Shown here one piece after another: positions 32,310-42,650 of a stretch of DNA of 42,650 bases. The DNA lies in assembly GCF_000003815.2 (NCBI RefSeq), contig NC_049996.1, positions 2,862,331 through 2,904,980 on the forward strand, in the 5' to 3' direction. The notes under the pieces were generated by a model. That model was not told where the DNA came from and did not search any database. It saw only the letters and a list, made by a program, of their open reading frames with translations. The stretch is from Branchiostoma floridae. Lineage: Eukaryota > Chordata > Leptocardii > Amphioxiformes > Branchiostomatidae. Position numbers and translations under genes: made by a program. Position 1 is the first letter of the stretch, and the number at the start of each line of letters is the position of its first letter.

Positions 32310-33060
32310 GGTGTCTTCTAGTCTGAGCAGATATTGCTGCATGCACTACTTCAACTGGCCGCTATATGGCACCTTTTTCGTTCCGTGTAAGCTACATGCT
32401 CACACATATATAATGTCATGGTCAAATTGCTCCATGCAAAGAAGAATCGGTAAAATAACGACTATGGAGCTGTTTTAACGTCCTTGTTTATATATATGAC
32501 GAGTGTCAAGCTATCAACATATGTTGCCGTGCAGTCAAGACGCACAGCACCGCGTTGTATGACCTTGTATAGCTTAGAATTTGCGAGAAAAATGTCTACT
32601 AGATTGATATAACTAGTCAGTAGTCTTACACAACGTCTTTAATTTGTTAAACATTTATCTGTTGAAATTGAGTGCATTTGCCGGTGTTTTGCACGGCTTT
32701 CCAGAGGTGCGCTTTTTTCACAGACATCGAACTATTTGCAAAAAGCGCATACCGCATAGAAGATGAGAAAAACATACAAAGCAACTCCAAATAAAAAAAG
32801 CCCACTGCTACATTGTTTTGGATATAATTGAAAAGTTGCATTCTTATAATAGCATTGTAACCGTATCTATCCACGTTAAGTTTATGTACGCTTTTATTTC
32901 TACCTTTTGATAATTTTAAGTAACGTTAGAAGGAAAAAAAAAAATAACACCGAAAACAAGCCCGACTGCTACATCAGCTTGGAGAGTTGTACTCATATAG
33001 CCAGGTATCAATGTACTTTCAGTTTGTGTTCACTTTTATTCCTACTTTTAATCCCTTTTT
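32310..33060. other. intergenic between divergent NGLY1 and Sp1-4
   Basis: AT-rich, with no gene, and expected to contain upstream regulatory sequence. The words TACATTGTTTTGG and TACATCAGCTTGGAG lie in similar local contexts near 32810 and 32970, suggesting a weak local duplication. Confidence 0.4.
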
Positions 33061-33069
33061 TTATCATTT

Positions 33070-33307
33070 AGAATGTCTTTTCCGGATTGCCGTACTCCAG
33101 ATGGCCCTGTAACCCGAGCCCAGGGGCCGCCTTGAAACCGCGGCGGCGGATCGCTTTGAAGCTCCTCCTTTTGTTGTTGCGCTGTCACTCACGGGGCGGA
33201 TGTTTGCCCGGCCTGAAAAACAACCTTAATTTTCTCCTCTCCTCGGCTCCCTTCTACCCTCCAAGCCGCGGATATGTGTGCGAAAAGGGACACCGTTCGC
33301 TCCTACC
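33070..33307 (+). promoter_or_regulatory. Sp1-4: GC-rich Sp1-4 5' leader / promoter candidate
   Basis: Composition changes abruptly to GC-rich, with GCGGCGGCGGATC and one GC-box-like GGGGCGG at 33193-33199. This fits a CpG-rich promoter or 5' UTR. The GC box could let an Sp protein regulate its own gene, but that is inference. The transcription start cannot be placed. Confidence 0.4.
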
Positions 33308-33311
33308 ATGG
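33308..33311 (+). CDS. Sp1-4: Sp1-4 coding exon 1 (start codon only)
   Basis: ATG plus one base, then donor G|GTAAG. The tiny coding part is supported by phase and by the good start context. If wrong, translation would start at Met9 in exon 2. Confidence 0.75.
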
Positions 33312-35175
33312 GTAAGAAAAGTTGACGTTACCATATTTTAATTTTAGGGTATAATTTTAGGTCTACTTTCCCGGCGGAGCGATATTTTGTAGCCGGGCCA
33401 TCTGTGGCGTTCCGTCCACCATGTTGTCCGTCTGTGTTTTCATTCATTTTGGCTACAATGTGGCGATTTTCCAACAGATCTCAGTGAGAAGACTCCTTCC
33501 ATGGCAGCTCTAGCGCTTCGGAAAAACCAAGAAGACTACTTGCAACCCAACTCGAGTTCCCAGGTACGTGATTTTGGTGTTTTTATCGCGTAAGCTTGGC
33601 TTGGAATTTTTTTTCTGAAGGATACAGCGTGGCCATGTGGTCGCGTTGTGTTGCAATGTTTGGGGGTGGGAGACATACCAAAGCCCGCCCACTGTCCTAT
33701 ACGGTCACTTAAACCACCCACTTTAACCCCCTTTTCTTCCCCCAAATTGCAAATTTTTCCTCAGAATATCTTCAGATAGTATTCTTGGAACGATTTTGAC
33801 CAAAATGGACGACATTTATGCGGTGGTTTTCTGAAATGGCGGGACGAAAAGGGGAGGTAGTGCCCTCCCCCTGCCCCTGATTTGCTAAAATTTGGACGGT
33901 AAGCCCACCCCTTGTACCCCGGTCTCCCTTTCCTATAACACCGCGAAAATTTAAAACCGGCTCCAGTTTTTGGTGGTCAGTTGTCCAGTGAGGGACAAAG
34001 ATGTTTTTTAGGGTACATTTTCTAGGACAATTGTATAATATGTGACGCAGTGAATATTTGCGAGTCTAGTGGAAAATTTTCTTTCAGTAAACATGAAGCG
34101 ATTCGTTATTCTTGGTCAGGCAACGCCCAGTTTTGTATACTCTAACACGTTTAAGCACACGAAATGCTATTTTTATGTACGAATTTTGAGCTACAGTGTC
34201 TGAAATTTAGACGATAATGGCTAAACACAAGCGATGTCCGACATAGGGCATTGTTGGGGGAGAATCGTTGTTAGTAGGGTTGGGTGGGTGTCCGTCAAGC
34301 CGATGCTGGTGTGAAAGATTGATCTTGTTTGTTGACAATAAAATATTATTGTTTATTGTGTGATCTTCAATCTTGCTTTGACTCTGTTACAGTTTTGAAT
34401 AAAGAAACACGTTAACTTCAAAGGATTTTGGCTCTGTAAAATGAGAATTTTGTGAATGTTAAAAATGCTAAGCTGAGCCTTTCTGCAATGGAGACTGGAA
34501 TTTTATTTAAAAGATTCTTTATGTCTGGGTTCTAGCCAGGATTTTACTTTGGCATGATTGTAATAGCGAGGCAGTGAAGCAACCAATTGGGGGTGGGGGT
34601 GGAAAGATTTAATGTATAAAGACTCCATATTTTATAAAACGCTTGAAGTGAGAAGGATTTTTGTCAGTTTCCAGGGCCATATCAACATTTTTCATGCTAT
34701 TACACAAAAAGTATTTGTACTAACATAGTACTCATTTACACTTGTTGAAAGGCAACTGGAACAATATTACAGCGTGAAAAGTGTAAATATTCTGGATAAG
34801 GCAATCTGTATAATATTGACATCTACTGCACTGTATTCTCACAAAAACATCATTATTTTATCATTTGAATGTTTAAAATGGCCCAGAGACAAGTCTCACT
34901 AGAATATTCCATATTATTGGAACCCCCCAAAATTAGGCCTTGTTCAGGACTTATTGTGCGACAAAGCTAGAACCAATTGTATGATCAGGATGTGTTTGTC
35001 TTCATTTCAGGACATTCAACCTTCCCCGCTTGCACTTCTGGCCGCTACGTGCAGCAAGATCGGTTCGCCCGCTCAAGCAGCCGCCGCATCGTCTGTGCCC
35101 GCTGCCGTAAAATACGCCGGTCAAGCCCCCGGACAGATGATATATCCGCAGATTGTTATGAACGATCAACAACAA

Positions 35176-35206
<31 letters not shown>

Positions 35207-38200
35207 TTCTACTACAGCAGCACCCTGCTATTAGCGTACAAAATAACGGCTGGATTGTACAGGTCACGAACGCAGGGACGAAAACAATCATGGCGTCCAA
35301 CGCGATGACTTCAGGCGAAGTGACAACCACGACGACGTCTGTCCCCGCCACCCCGACGAAAGGACAGGGAATCGTGCTGGGTTCGGCTTTGATGCCTCAC
35401 GCAGGTGGCGTACCAACGCAGTACGCCACTCTCGCTCTACCAATCCAGAACCAAGGGTTGGTCCCTACAACGCAAGGTCCAATCGCGTACAGTGTCATCC
35501 CTACTGTCCAGACTGTTGACGGGCAAGCAGGGACCCAAATGTACACTCCTATATCGGAGAGTAACATTATCGCCGCAGCGGGCAGTATAGCCCAAATCCG
35601 ACCCGTTTTAGCGAGTCCCACGACTACAACAGCGCCATCAGCTGCCCAAGGGGTGACGGTACAAGTGCCGGTGGTCTCGCCCGCTGCCATGGCAACTGCC
35701 AACCAGGCGGTAGCGTCACAAGCGAAGGGGTCAACTTCTGGAAGTGAGACGGTGAACACTGTACAGACACAGACACAGACCACCCCATTGACTGTACAGT
35801 CATTGCAAGGTTTGCAAAACTTGCAGAATATACAGGTAAGTTTATTTTTCATTTTTGATATTTAGTACTCTAGACTACTTATAGAATAAATTTTCTAGCA
35901 TTCAACATGTTTCAATCATTGACTACATTTGTAATTCCTCTTTCAATATTAGTACCTTTCCTGTATTTGGTAGATGATAATATTCTGTGAACTTGTTTCA
36001 ACTATAAGTTATTGAGCTATGTATAATAGTTTAACATGGGCTTCTTTGTGAACCTTTCACTGTAATTTGTAGCACTTGGTGTAACCTTGAGTACTAACGT
36101 CTTATTGGTTAATAAAATAATTGAAAGTTGGAATAGGTCAACAGTGATTAGAGTAGGATTTTTCTATATCTTGTGTGTCTTTTCTTTCTTCATTCTTTAA
36201 CACTTTTAAATTAAAATCCTGTTTCTAATGATACATTCTCTGTAGATGACATCCCTTCTGTGACATTTACATATCTATGACTTGTCTTCGGTAGATCCAG
36301 GGTCTACAGAACGCGGCAGGCACGATAATGCAGCCGGTTTTGTTACGTGCGCCCGGAGGAAACGCGGGCAATTGGAGCATGGTGCAGATACCACAGCTAC
36401 AACAGGTACTCTTGAGATGTTGTGTTATCGCTTTTTCTTCTTCTGCTGCCAAGTCTTTGCTGCTTGCATGTTTGCGTCAGTTGCCTGTCCGCCTCACAGC
36501 TAGAATTTTCTATTGTCTACGTTCAGTTTTGCAGCTTCCACTACAAACTCAGTCAGGGATAACAGCTAAAAAAAAGTAAAAAAGGAAATCCACTGTGCAG
36601 TTTTTCTTCAGTGCAGTTTTGCTGTTCGGTATTCCCTTCCATTCATGTTTCAGAATGCTACATAGAAATCATTCTATACTATTTCTTTTGACGGAATATT
36701 TCTTACGACCAAATTTCATTTGAAAGATTCTTCTAATTGCTAGATGTTATGCGCATGAATCATTAAGCAATGTTTTCTGGTACAATCCACGCAATGATAA
36801 TAATGCGTAATATCGCTTTTACAACTAACAGGTACAGAACGTCCAGACGTCACAGGGTGCAACGACCTTACCTGCGGGCCAAACGCTGATCGCTGCCGTC
36901 GCCAACAACACGGCGATTCCGATAAACACGGGGACAAACGCTCAGATCCCGCCCATGTCTCCGCAGACAATCAACGTGGGAGCTATCAGTAATGCAGGTA
37001 TTGTAGGTACGATCTTAAATTTCTGAGCAGATTTGTGCAAAAGTTTCTACTTGTTATTCTTATCCATGAAAAATTATGAAAATTTTTTAATGTACATAAG
37101 ACGTGTCCTAACATAAAATAAAGGAAAATATTAAGTGTTTACATCCAAATTGAACAAACATTAACTTTAAAAACAAACTTTAAAAATGTTACACAAAGGT
37201 AAACAACAGGATTAATTGCTTTTTCTTAAAACAGAAAATGTGGTAGGTTTTGCTAGAAATTGTTTGTCTAATCTCATCGAGAAAGTAAAACATTTTGGTT
37301 GTGCGTTGAAAATGTTCTTTTGAATTCAAAATAGCTAAAGGTTTTAAAGCTACCACTGTTTGAAACATCTATGGCAGACAAGGATCAATTGCTTTTTCTA
37401 AATCACAAAATGTGATAATTTTTGCTGTCATTTGCTTGTCTAAACTCATCTACAATGTAAAACTTTTTAGTTGTGCACTGAAAATCGTCTTCTTTTGAAT
37501 TCAGAAATAGCTAAAGGTTTTAAGCTGTCGCTGTTAGCAAAATTTCTACCAGACCTCTCCAATCTGTATTCAGGTAGAGTTGTAGCCTGTGCGACCCCTT
37601 TTAGGTTATATTTGTAGACCTCCCACTGTGTAGCCTTCCATATAGCCCTGCTTCTATTAGTGTTTTGGGTACGAGCCATACGCTTTGGGACACAGATCAC
37701 TAGAACTGTTCAAAAGGGTCAAAAGAACCAAGAAAGGGAACAAAAAGCCTTAAACGTGATCTGAAAACCTTATTGTGTGGGACTTCCGATGAGGTACTTA
37801 ACATGAAGTGAGTTTGACCTACTACTAGTTAGCTGTTGACCCTTGCCCCCTGTGACCTTTGGTGAAACATTTGTTCTGAAGGGTCAGAGGTCGAGGTCAA
37901 ATGACAGACTTTAGGTCTATGTGACACCGGGATCAACTTACAGTGAGATTAGGAGCAGATGCATTTACAGCTGTGTGTGAAGAGGTTATGTTTTGGTTCA
38001 AACATTAAGTTAATTTGTTGGGTATCTTATGAAGGAATTTTGATGTGTTTTGGTGGATGGTTGGTCTTGGCTCAAGGAAAAAGTGTTGAAATAGTTTTAA
38101 ATATGCTAGAAGCTTTTTTTAGGGAAATATACTTACTGTGACATTGTAAGATGATAAGGGAAACAGACAGATTGTATTTTTTCCTGTCATAAAAAAGGAA

Positions 38201-41200
38201 ACTTTTCTATTTCTTTGGGCAAAATAGAATGCAGAACAAAAGTGTACTATTGAATATCTCATACCTTCCAAACAGTTATTATAGGGTGATTCAATATATC
38301 ACTTTAATTTAGAGTCCAATATGTTTTACACATGGAAGATTTTTGTGTTGGGTGAAATGATCTCTTGTATATGCTAGCATTGTTACAATGCTATCCTGAT
38401 GGTCAGCAAAAACTGTCATGTACCTTCCAGCTACTGGTCAGCAGACTAACCAAGAAGCCAGCGAGGCCCTGAAGATGGCTGTCCAGGCACAGAACTTAAC
38501 CGTGAACCCCACTCAAGTACAGGTACTAAGTCTTGTCCTAACTCCTTGGTAGGAATGTTTACCTATAAACTTTACATCAGGTACAGGGTACCAGTATGTA
38601 TAGAGGTTTAGGTATATAGGTCCAGTCCTGTAGCTGTTGTATACCAAAACTGCATCTAGTTGACAAAGTATTATTTTTTTGTCTTTTCAATGATGACAGA
38701 AGCAAAAATACAGACTCATATTGAATGTTTAGAACCATAGAAGTATGTGTTTTATGCAGAGAATCCATGCTTTTGAGCTTAAGACACCACAAAGACTTTC
38801 TACTATACCACAAACTTAAATCTCAGTGTGTGCGCTTCAAGATTCCTTCAAGTTTCTTGAAACTCCCCCACAAGATGTTGTTTTTCTAACACAAACATGC
38901 CTCTGCTCCCATGGGTCCTTCACACAGCCTGCACAGACAATGGGAGAGGCAACTGGCCGCCCACCGTCTGGGCTTTGGAGACATGCTAATTACCCGGTTT
39001 CCACGGTAATGGGGGCTTGACCAAAATCCTGGCCTGCCATTGGTGTTGGTATTTTCTACAACAGTTCCCCCAGCTTATGGCGGCAGAGTACAGTATTTCT
39101 ACGCGACCCCCGGAGTCAATGACGTAGGGGTAAAAACATAGTGCGGTCGAAATCTTCAATCGTTCGTAAATACCTTAAAGTACATGTAAGCGAGGGATGA
39201 ACTTTACTGTGTGGTAGTATAATATGTCGGCTTTCAGATGGCACGAATGAGATTTTTCAGTTTGGCCTGTCGTTGTATAAATACGCGTGACCTTTACAGC
39301 TGGCTGTCTATGTGACTCGGCTGCAGTTCCGGGTGACCCCGCATGACCCTATTTCAAAGAGGGCGTCACAATGCTAAAAAACCACAATATTTTTTTGTTT
39401 TTGGTTATTTTGTACGTTGTACCCTCGACTTTAACATACTCATCTGTCGTGCTTCCCAAATGCACCCTACTATAATTTTATCCGCGTCGATGTCAGTCAC
39501 CTTGCGGTCCTTAACTATAGGAGGCCCCATAGGCCGAAAACTGTACTCTGCTACCTTGAAGCTAGTGGAGCACAAACTCCGCAGGGAGGGGCCAGTTACA
39601 GCCCTGGACAGCGGAGTTTGTGTTACACAGACTAGGTTGGGAGGGGCTGAGAAAACAATGGTCAAGTATGATAATGGGCCACCTAGCAGCTTTCTGGGGT
39701 ACTGCAGCAGAACTTGCGGTTTTGAGAATGTGTTTGTTCTCATCAGCAGGTTTCCCAGCAGCAAGTGAGTCAGTCAGGCCAGTCCAGCCCAGAGGAGTCC
39801 CCTCAGGGTCGGAGGTTACGTAGGGTCGCCTGTAGCTGTCCCAACTGTAGGGAGGGCGAAGGAAGGTATGATACAAACACTGAGATTTTGTTATTCTCTG
39901 TCTTATACATACTGCTCTATGGTTAAATCTTATTGTCTGACTGTTGGGTACTGTGCATCCTAGAATGTTGCAGTGTTTTTATTTTCATTGTTTATTGTTT
40001 ATTCAACAGATCTCCATTAGTGATTACAATTGAAATTGCATCTCTAATCTTCCTGGAGTCGTACAAAAACACATTACATGATACAACATTAACACATTAC
40101 TTATTTACACCTGACAACGCTTAAATCTAACCTAAATAAGTCTCAAGTAGCTGAGAGGTCAGAGGTCAGTATCAAAATTCTATACATAATTTTATATACA
40201 TAGATGTCAATGAATGTCTTTACCACCATTGCTGTAGATGTTTGTGTTGTGTCTTTGTTTTTAGTCTGTCTTTGATGTGTTGTTTGAACATGGATGGTGT
40301 AGATGCTTTAATGTATTGTGGGAATGAGTTTTTATTTTCATAGCCACGTTTCTGTGGGATTATGACACTTGAAATATGTGTTTCCATTGTATTACTTTTA
40401 ACCATTGTGCTACAAAATTGTTAATTCCTAGAATTCAGATTCAAGATTAAAATAGTTCTTACTGTGTAAGAAGATCGCAAAGCAACAGAAAACTTATTTT
40501 CAGAGATTTTGATCTTTTTTATCTTGTGTTTGAAAATCTTGTGTTTACTCCTAGATCTGTTGCCAAAATGTTTTAAGTACATTCGTATGAAAATATCCTT
40601 TTTACCTTCATGATGTTGTATGTGTGTTCTTGTGTCTGTGTTTGTGTATGTCTGTGTTTCCAGATATTTGTTAGCCTAAGTTAAGAATCTGAATGGACTG
40701 TAATGTTGTGTGGTATGTAGGTAGTTGTTTCAAAGACGAAGGCCAGAGTCAGTTTTGGGTCCCCGTCTGTGACCTTGGTACTGCACTAGAACTCAAAAAT
40801 TTTTTGAAGATTTAAAAATCTTCTGTCCTGGACATGCTGTGGTCTTGACTTTTTAATCTGTCCTGGATATGCTGTGGTCTTGACTTTTTAATCTGTCCTG
40901 GATATGCTGTGGTCTTGACTTTTTAATCTGTCCTGGATATGCTGTGGTCTTGACTTTTTAATCTGTCCTGGATATGCTGTGGTCTTGACTTTTTAAATTC
41001 TTTCTCGATAACACAGAGGAAATGGTGACAGCAAGAAGAAACAACACATCTGTCACATCGCGGGGTGCGGCAAGGTGTACGGGAAAACGTCCCACCTGCG
41101 CGCTCACCTCCGCTGGCACACCGGAGAGCGCCCGTTCGTCTGTAACTGGCTGTTCTGTGGGAAAAGGTTCACGCGAAGCGACGAGCTACAAAGGCACAGG

Positions 41201-42650
41201 AGAACTCATACAGGTAAGAGGAAAAGTTGTGCTGTAAAATGTATTGTGTTGTGTAGGCACTTTCAATAGAATTATCATAGAGTGGAACTCGTTGCCACTA
41301 AATACTATTATCCTAGCATTCTCACTAGCTTGTAGGTAGACATGCAAAGGTTAGGTGTGACAGGTCGTTCAGTGTGATATGGCCGTGTAAAGTTGGTGTG
41401 TTAAGCCAAAGGGCTGTTATGCAAGCTTTATGGACACGGATGCACAGTCTATTGTATGAGAGTTTATCAACTGTTGCACCAACAGAAATAATTGTTTCAT
41501 GGTGGTTTTGCTTTTGTTGTACTGTTAGTGCTCCACCAAGAGAGCTTAACTTTGCAAATATGCTTTTCAACCTACCTATTTACTACAGAATTGTCTGAAC
41601 CAAAACATCCCAAGACAGCTTTGTTTTCATGAGCCAAGTACACAAATTGCTTTGTTCAGTGCCACTAAGATGTGTCCCAAACTCATGAAATTGGTTCAGG
41701 CTTTTAGCTAGGATTTTATAATAGGGTGTCCAAACTTATTGGTGAGTCGCAGTAAGTGACTTTTGTAGGGTGGTCTGGGGGCATCCACCTTCCATGGTGC
41801 AGAGTTTTTGATGATTTTAAGTTATAACAGTGCATTCTAAGGTATCCCAAGAGGCAAAAATACTGTTACAGATGTCACAGTAGAAGACTGTGACCACAGA
41901 TGACCTTGTAGCATCCCTGGTCAATCAGAATTTCATGCTTGTCAGAGGATTTTCTCCCCAGTATAGGGCATCCAGGGGCATCAGATTTCTTGTTATTCTA
42001 AGAAAAGGGCATCCAGATGGCGCGTTGACGCATGCCTGGCTAAAAGCCTGAATTGGTTGAACAAGTGATAGAAAATGTTGCTTGCTGAATGAGTAATTTA
42101 TTTGAGCATAGATTCTTCATTTGTAGTAAAAATTCAGGAATAGGGGATACATTTCTATTGGTGGTAACGAAAGCAATTTGCACCAGTGTACCTCTCGTCA
42201 GGCATTGCTTCACTATAATGTGTGCACATGCAGGTGTTTTTTTTTAACCATGTGGTATAGAATGAAATGGAATTATAAAAACAGAATTATGTCATGGAAT
42301 ATATTTATCAAAGCTTTGTCAAGATGTCTTCCAAACCGTGCTGTATTTTCCCAGGGGAGAAGAGATTCACCTGTCCGGACTGCTCCAAAAAGTTCATGCG
42401 GAGCGACCACCTCTCCAAGCACATCAAGACTCATCAGAACAAGAAGACTCAGCCGCAGAACGGCACAGCCACCCCTACCATCAACACAAACAACAACAAC
42501 AACGGACAGGGCGGCCCCGGGGACAACAGTCCGTCAACGGACGCGTTAGTCGTGGCGGAGACTTCCATGGAAGGGGGACAGGATGATGATGATGACGATG
42601 ATGATGATGAGATGCAAGTACAAGAAGTAGGAATCAGTCCATATAAAAAT
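33308..42650 (+). CDS. Sp1-4: Sp1-4 class zinc-finger transcription factor (3' end outside window)
   Basis: Nuclear activator of the Sp1/2/3/4 group that binds GC boxes. Exons: 33308-33311, 33478-33563, 35011-35835, 36295-36405, 36832-36997 (or 37006), 38431-38522, 39750-39865, 41017-41213, 42355-42650. All are GT-AG and in phase, giving 631 residues to the window edge. The start (CTACCATGG) makes [20 protein letters not shown]. The SP box [14 protein letters not shown] is at 35-48. A long Gln (polyQ from about 82) and Ser/Thr-rich activation region follows. The Btd box [13 protein letters not shown] is at 449-461. C2H2 fingers have ligands 479/484/497/501, 509/514/527/531 and 539/542/555/559, with recognition helices [16 protein letters not shown] and RSDHLSKH. 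After the fingers come an Asn-rich and then an Asp-rich tail. It could be called Sp4-like; lancelets are expected to have one gene for vertebrate SP1-SP4. Confidence 0.96.
33478..33563 (+). CDS. Sp1-4: Sp1-4 coding exon 2
   Basis: Encodes residues 3-30, ending NSSSQ directly before the SP box exon. Acceptor CCAACAG, donor CAG|GTACGT. Confidence 0.85.
35011..35835 (+). CDS. Sp1-4: Sp1-4 coding exon 3 (SP box, polyQ, Ser/Thr-rich)
   Basis: 825 nt, phase 0 at both ends. It starts [27 protein letters not shown] tract at about 35167-35217 encodes an interrupted polyQ. Confidence 0.97.
36295..36405 (+). CDS. Sp1-4: Sp1-4 coding exon 4
   Basis: Encodes residues 306-342, [20 protein letters not shown], then [12 protein letters not shown]. 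This resembles the VLIRAPTLTPSGQISWQTVQ stretch of vertebrate Sp activation domains. Confidence 0.93.
36832..37006 (+). CDS. Sp1-4: Sp1-4 coding exon 5, two in-phase donors
   Basis: Encodes residues 343 onward ([20 protein letters not shown]). Donors at 36997|GTATTG and 37006|GTACGA are both phase 1 and would add or omit three residues (Gly-Ile-Val). Confidence 0.9.
37815..37899. promoter_or_regulatory. cluster of nuclear-receptor-like half-sites
   Basis: TGACCT (37815), TGACCC (37837) and TGACCT (37853) on one strand, and GGGTCA (37881), AGGTCG (37888) and AGGTCA (37894) on the other, lie within 85 bp of Sp1-4 intron 5. The last three form DR1- and DR0-like spacings. They are motif matches only. 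Confidence 0.3.
38431..38522 (+). CDS. Sp1-4: Sp1-4 coding exon 6
   Basis: Encodes residues 399-428 ([20 protein letters not shown] to NPTQVQ). Phase 1 in, phase 0 out. Confidence 0.9.
38928..39005 (+). CDS. candidate in-frame cassette exon of Sp1-4
   Basis: 78 nt between acceptor TTCACACAG and donor ACG|GTAATG, open in phase 0 and compatible with both neighbouring exons. It would insert 26 residues ([20 protein letters not shown] and six more) before the Btd box exon. I know of no homologue. It could equally be non-coding, since an octamer-like ATGCTAAT lies within it. Confidence 0.25.
39540..39650. repeat. dispersed repeat shared with 14925-15035
   Basis: Inverted relative to the other copy, with shared AGTCTGTGTAACACAAA-type and CTGGCCCCTCCC words when reverse-complemented. 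Confidence 0.6.
39750..39865 (+). CDS. Sp1-4: Sp1-4 coding exon 7 (Btd box)
   Basis: Encodes [20 protein letters not shown], then the Btd box [18 protein letters not shown]. The acceptor is a NAGNAG (CAGCAG|G), so use of the upstream AG would add one Gln. Confidence 0.97.
40822..40996 (+). repeat. 35-bp tandem repeat, five copies
   Basis: Units begin at 40822, 40857, 40892, 40927 and 40962 with TCTGTCCTGGATATGCTGTG, then GTCTTGACTTTTTAA. Only the first unit differs, by one base. The array ends 20 bp before the acceptor of the first zinc-finger exon. Confidence 0.97.
41017..41213 (+). CDS. Sp1-4: Sp1-4 coding exon 8 (zinc fingers 1 and 2)
   Basis: Encodes residues 468-532 with [20 protein letters not shown] and [20 protein letters not shown], almost identical to vertebrate Sp4. 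Acceptor AACACAG, donor ACAG|GTAAGA. Confidence 0.99.
41335..41440 (+). repeat. degenerate copy of the minisatellite leader plus one unit
   Basis: CATGCAAAGGTTAGGTGTGA matches the leader at 20205 and is followed by one decayed unit (GTTGGTGTGTTAAGCCAAAG, then GGCTGTTATGCAAGC). Confidence 0.65.
41690..42058. repeat. MITE-like element in Sp1-4 intron 8
   Basis: AATTGGTTCAGGCTTTTAGC at left is matched by GCCTGGCTAAAAGCCTGAAT and TGGTT at right, an inverted repeat of about 25 bp. The interior has GGCATCCA words and is non-coding. Confidence 0.8.
42355..42650 (+). CDS. Sp1-4: Sp1-4 coding exon 9 (zinc finger 3 and tail), partial
   Basis: Encodes residues 534-631: [20 protein letters not shown] and HQNKK, then an Asn-rich stretch and an acidic run encoded by a (GAT)n tract at about 42583-42609. 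The frame is open to the last base, so the stop or next donor lies beyond the window. Confidence 0.97.

Noticed and set aside
35397-35852. 151-residue open frame on the minus strand
   Set aside because: Antisense shadow of Sp1-4 exon 3.
39065-39141. Possible extra Sp1-4 exon ([19 protein letters not shown] frame)
   Set aside because: The open frame needs a phase that neither adjacent Sp1-4 exon offers. In the compatible phase it meets a stop at once.

Overview
The window looks like invertebrate deuterostome nuclear DNA, most likely from a lancelet (Branchiostoma or a close relative). The basis is single-copy, intron-rich orthologues of vertebrate genes, embedded in short TIR elements, tRNA-derived SINEs and intronic minisatellites of the kind I associate with amphioxus. 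The species call is inference. Five assembly gaps (N runs) occur, and no bacterial or organellar genes are present.

Layout. (1) 1-10150 has no supportable gene. It holds AT-rich sequence, a (TG)n and a (GA)n tract, SINE remnants, small fold-back elements and a perfect 68-bp palindrome at 6508-6575. (2) 10193-11667 (+) is a two-exon gene for a 185-residue protein with two predicted membrane helices; I do not recognise the family. (3) 15769-31215 (-) is a complete NGLY1 (cytosolic peptide:N-glycanase) gene, rebuilt exon by exon with every splice phase checked: 12 coding positions, 661 residues, with PUB, transglutaminase-like core and PAW domains. Its introns hold most of the repeats in the window. 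(4) 33308-42650 (+) is the 5' nine coding exons of an Sp1-4 class zinc-finger transcription factor. It has an SP box, a polyQ and Ser/Thr-rich activation region, a Btd box and three C2H2 fingers, and it runs off the right edge. NGLY1 and Sp1-4 are divergent, with start codons about 2.1 kb apart.

Main discovery candidate. NGLY1 coding exon 7 carries the catalytic His and Asp of the Cys-His-Asp triad and is present as two intact, diverged tandem copies (24511-24653 and 24315-24460) only 50 nt apart. Both have correct splice sites and phase. Including both or skipping both gives a premature stop, so exactly one copy must be used: a mutually exclusive exon pair that swaps part of the active site. 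The same gene has a truncated extra copy of exon 9 that keeps a good 5' splice site and only conservative changes, and three decayed tandem copies of the 5' half of exon 11. Exon duplication has therefore recurred in this gene.

Other notable structures: a near-perfect hairpin insertion with a 10-bp flanking duplication nested inside a larger TIR element; a CAGCACT/AGTGCTG mini-hairpin array between two ~200-bp direct repeats; two TIR elements with unrelated ends that share the same ~190-bp internal tandem repeat; a ~52-bp minisatellite family that travels with a unique leader; and a 35-bp, five-copy tandem repeat just upstream of the first zinc-finger exon.
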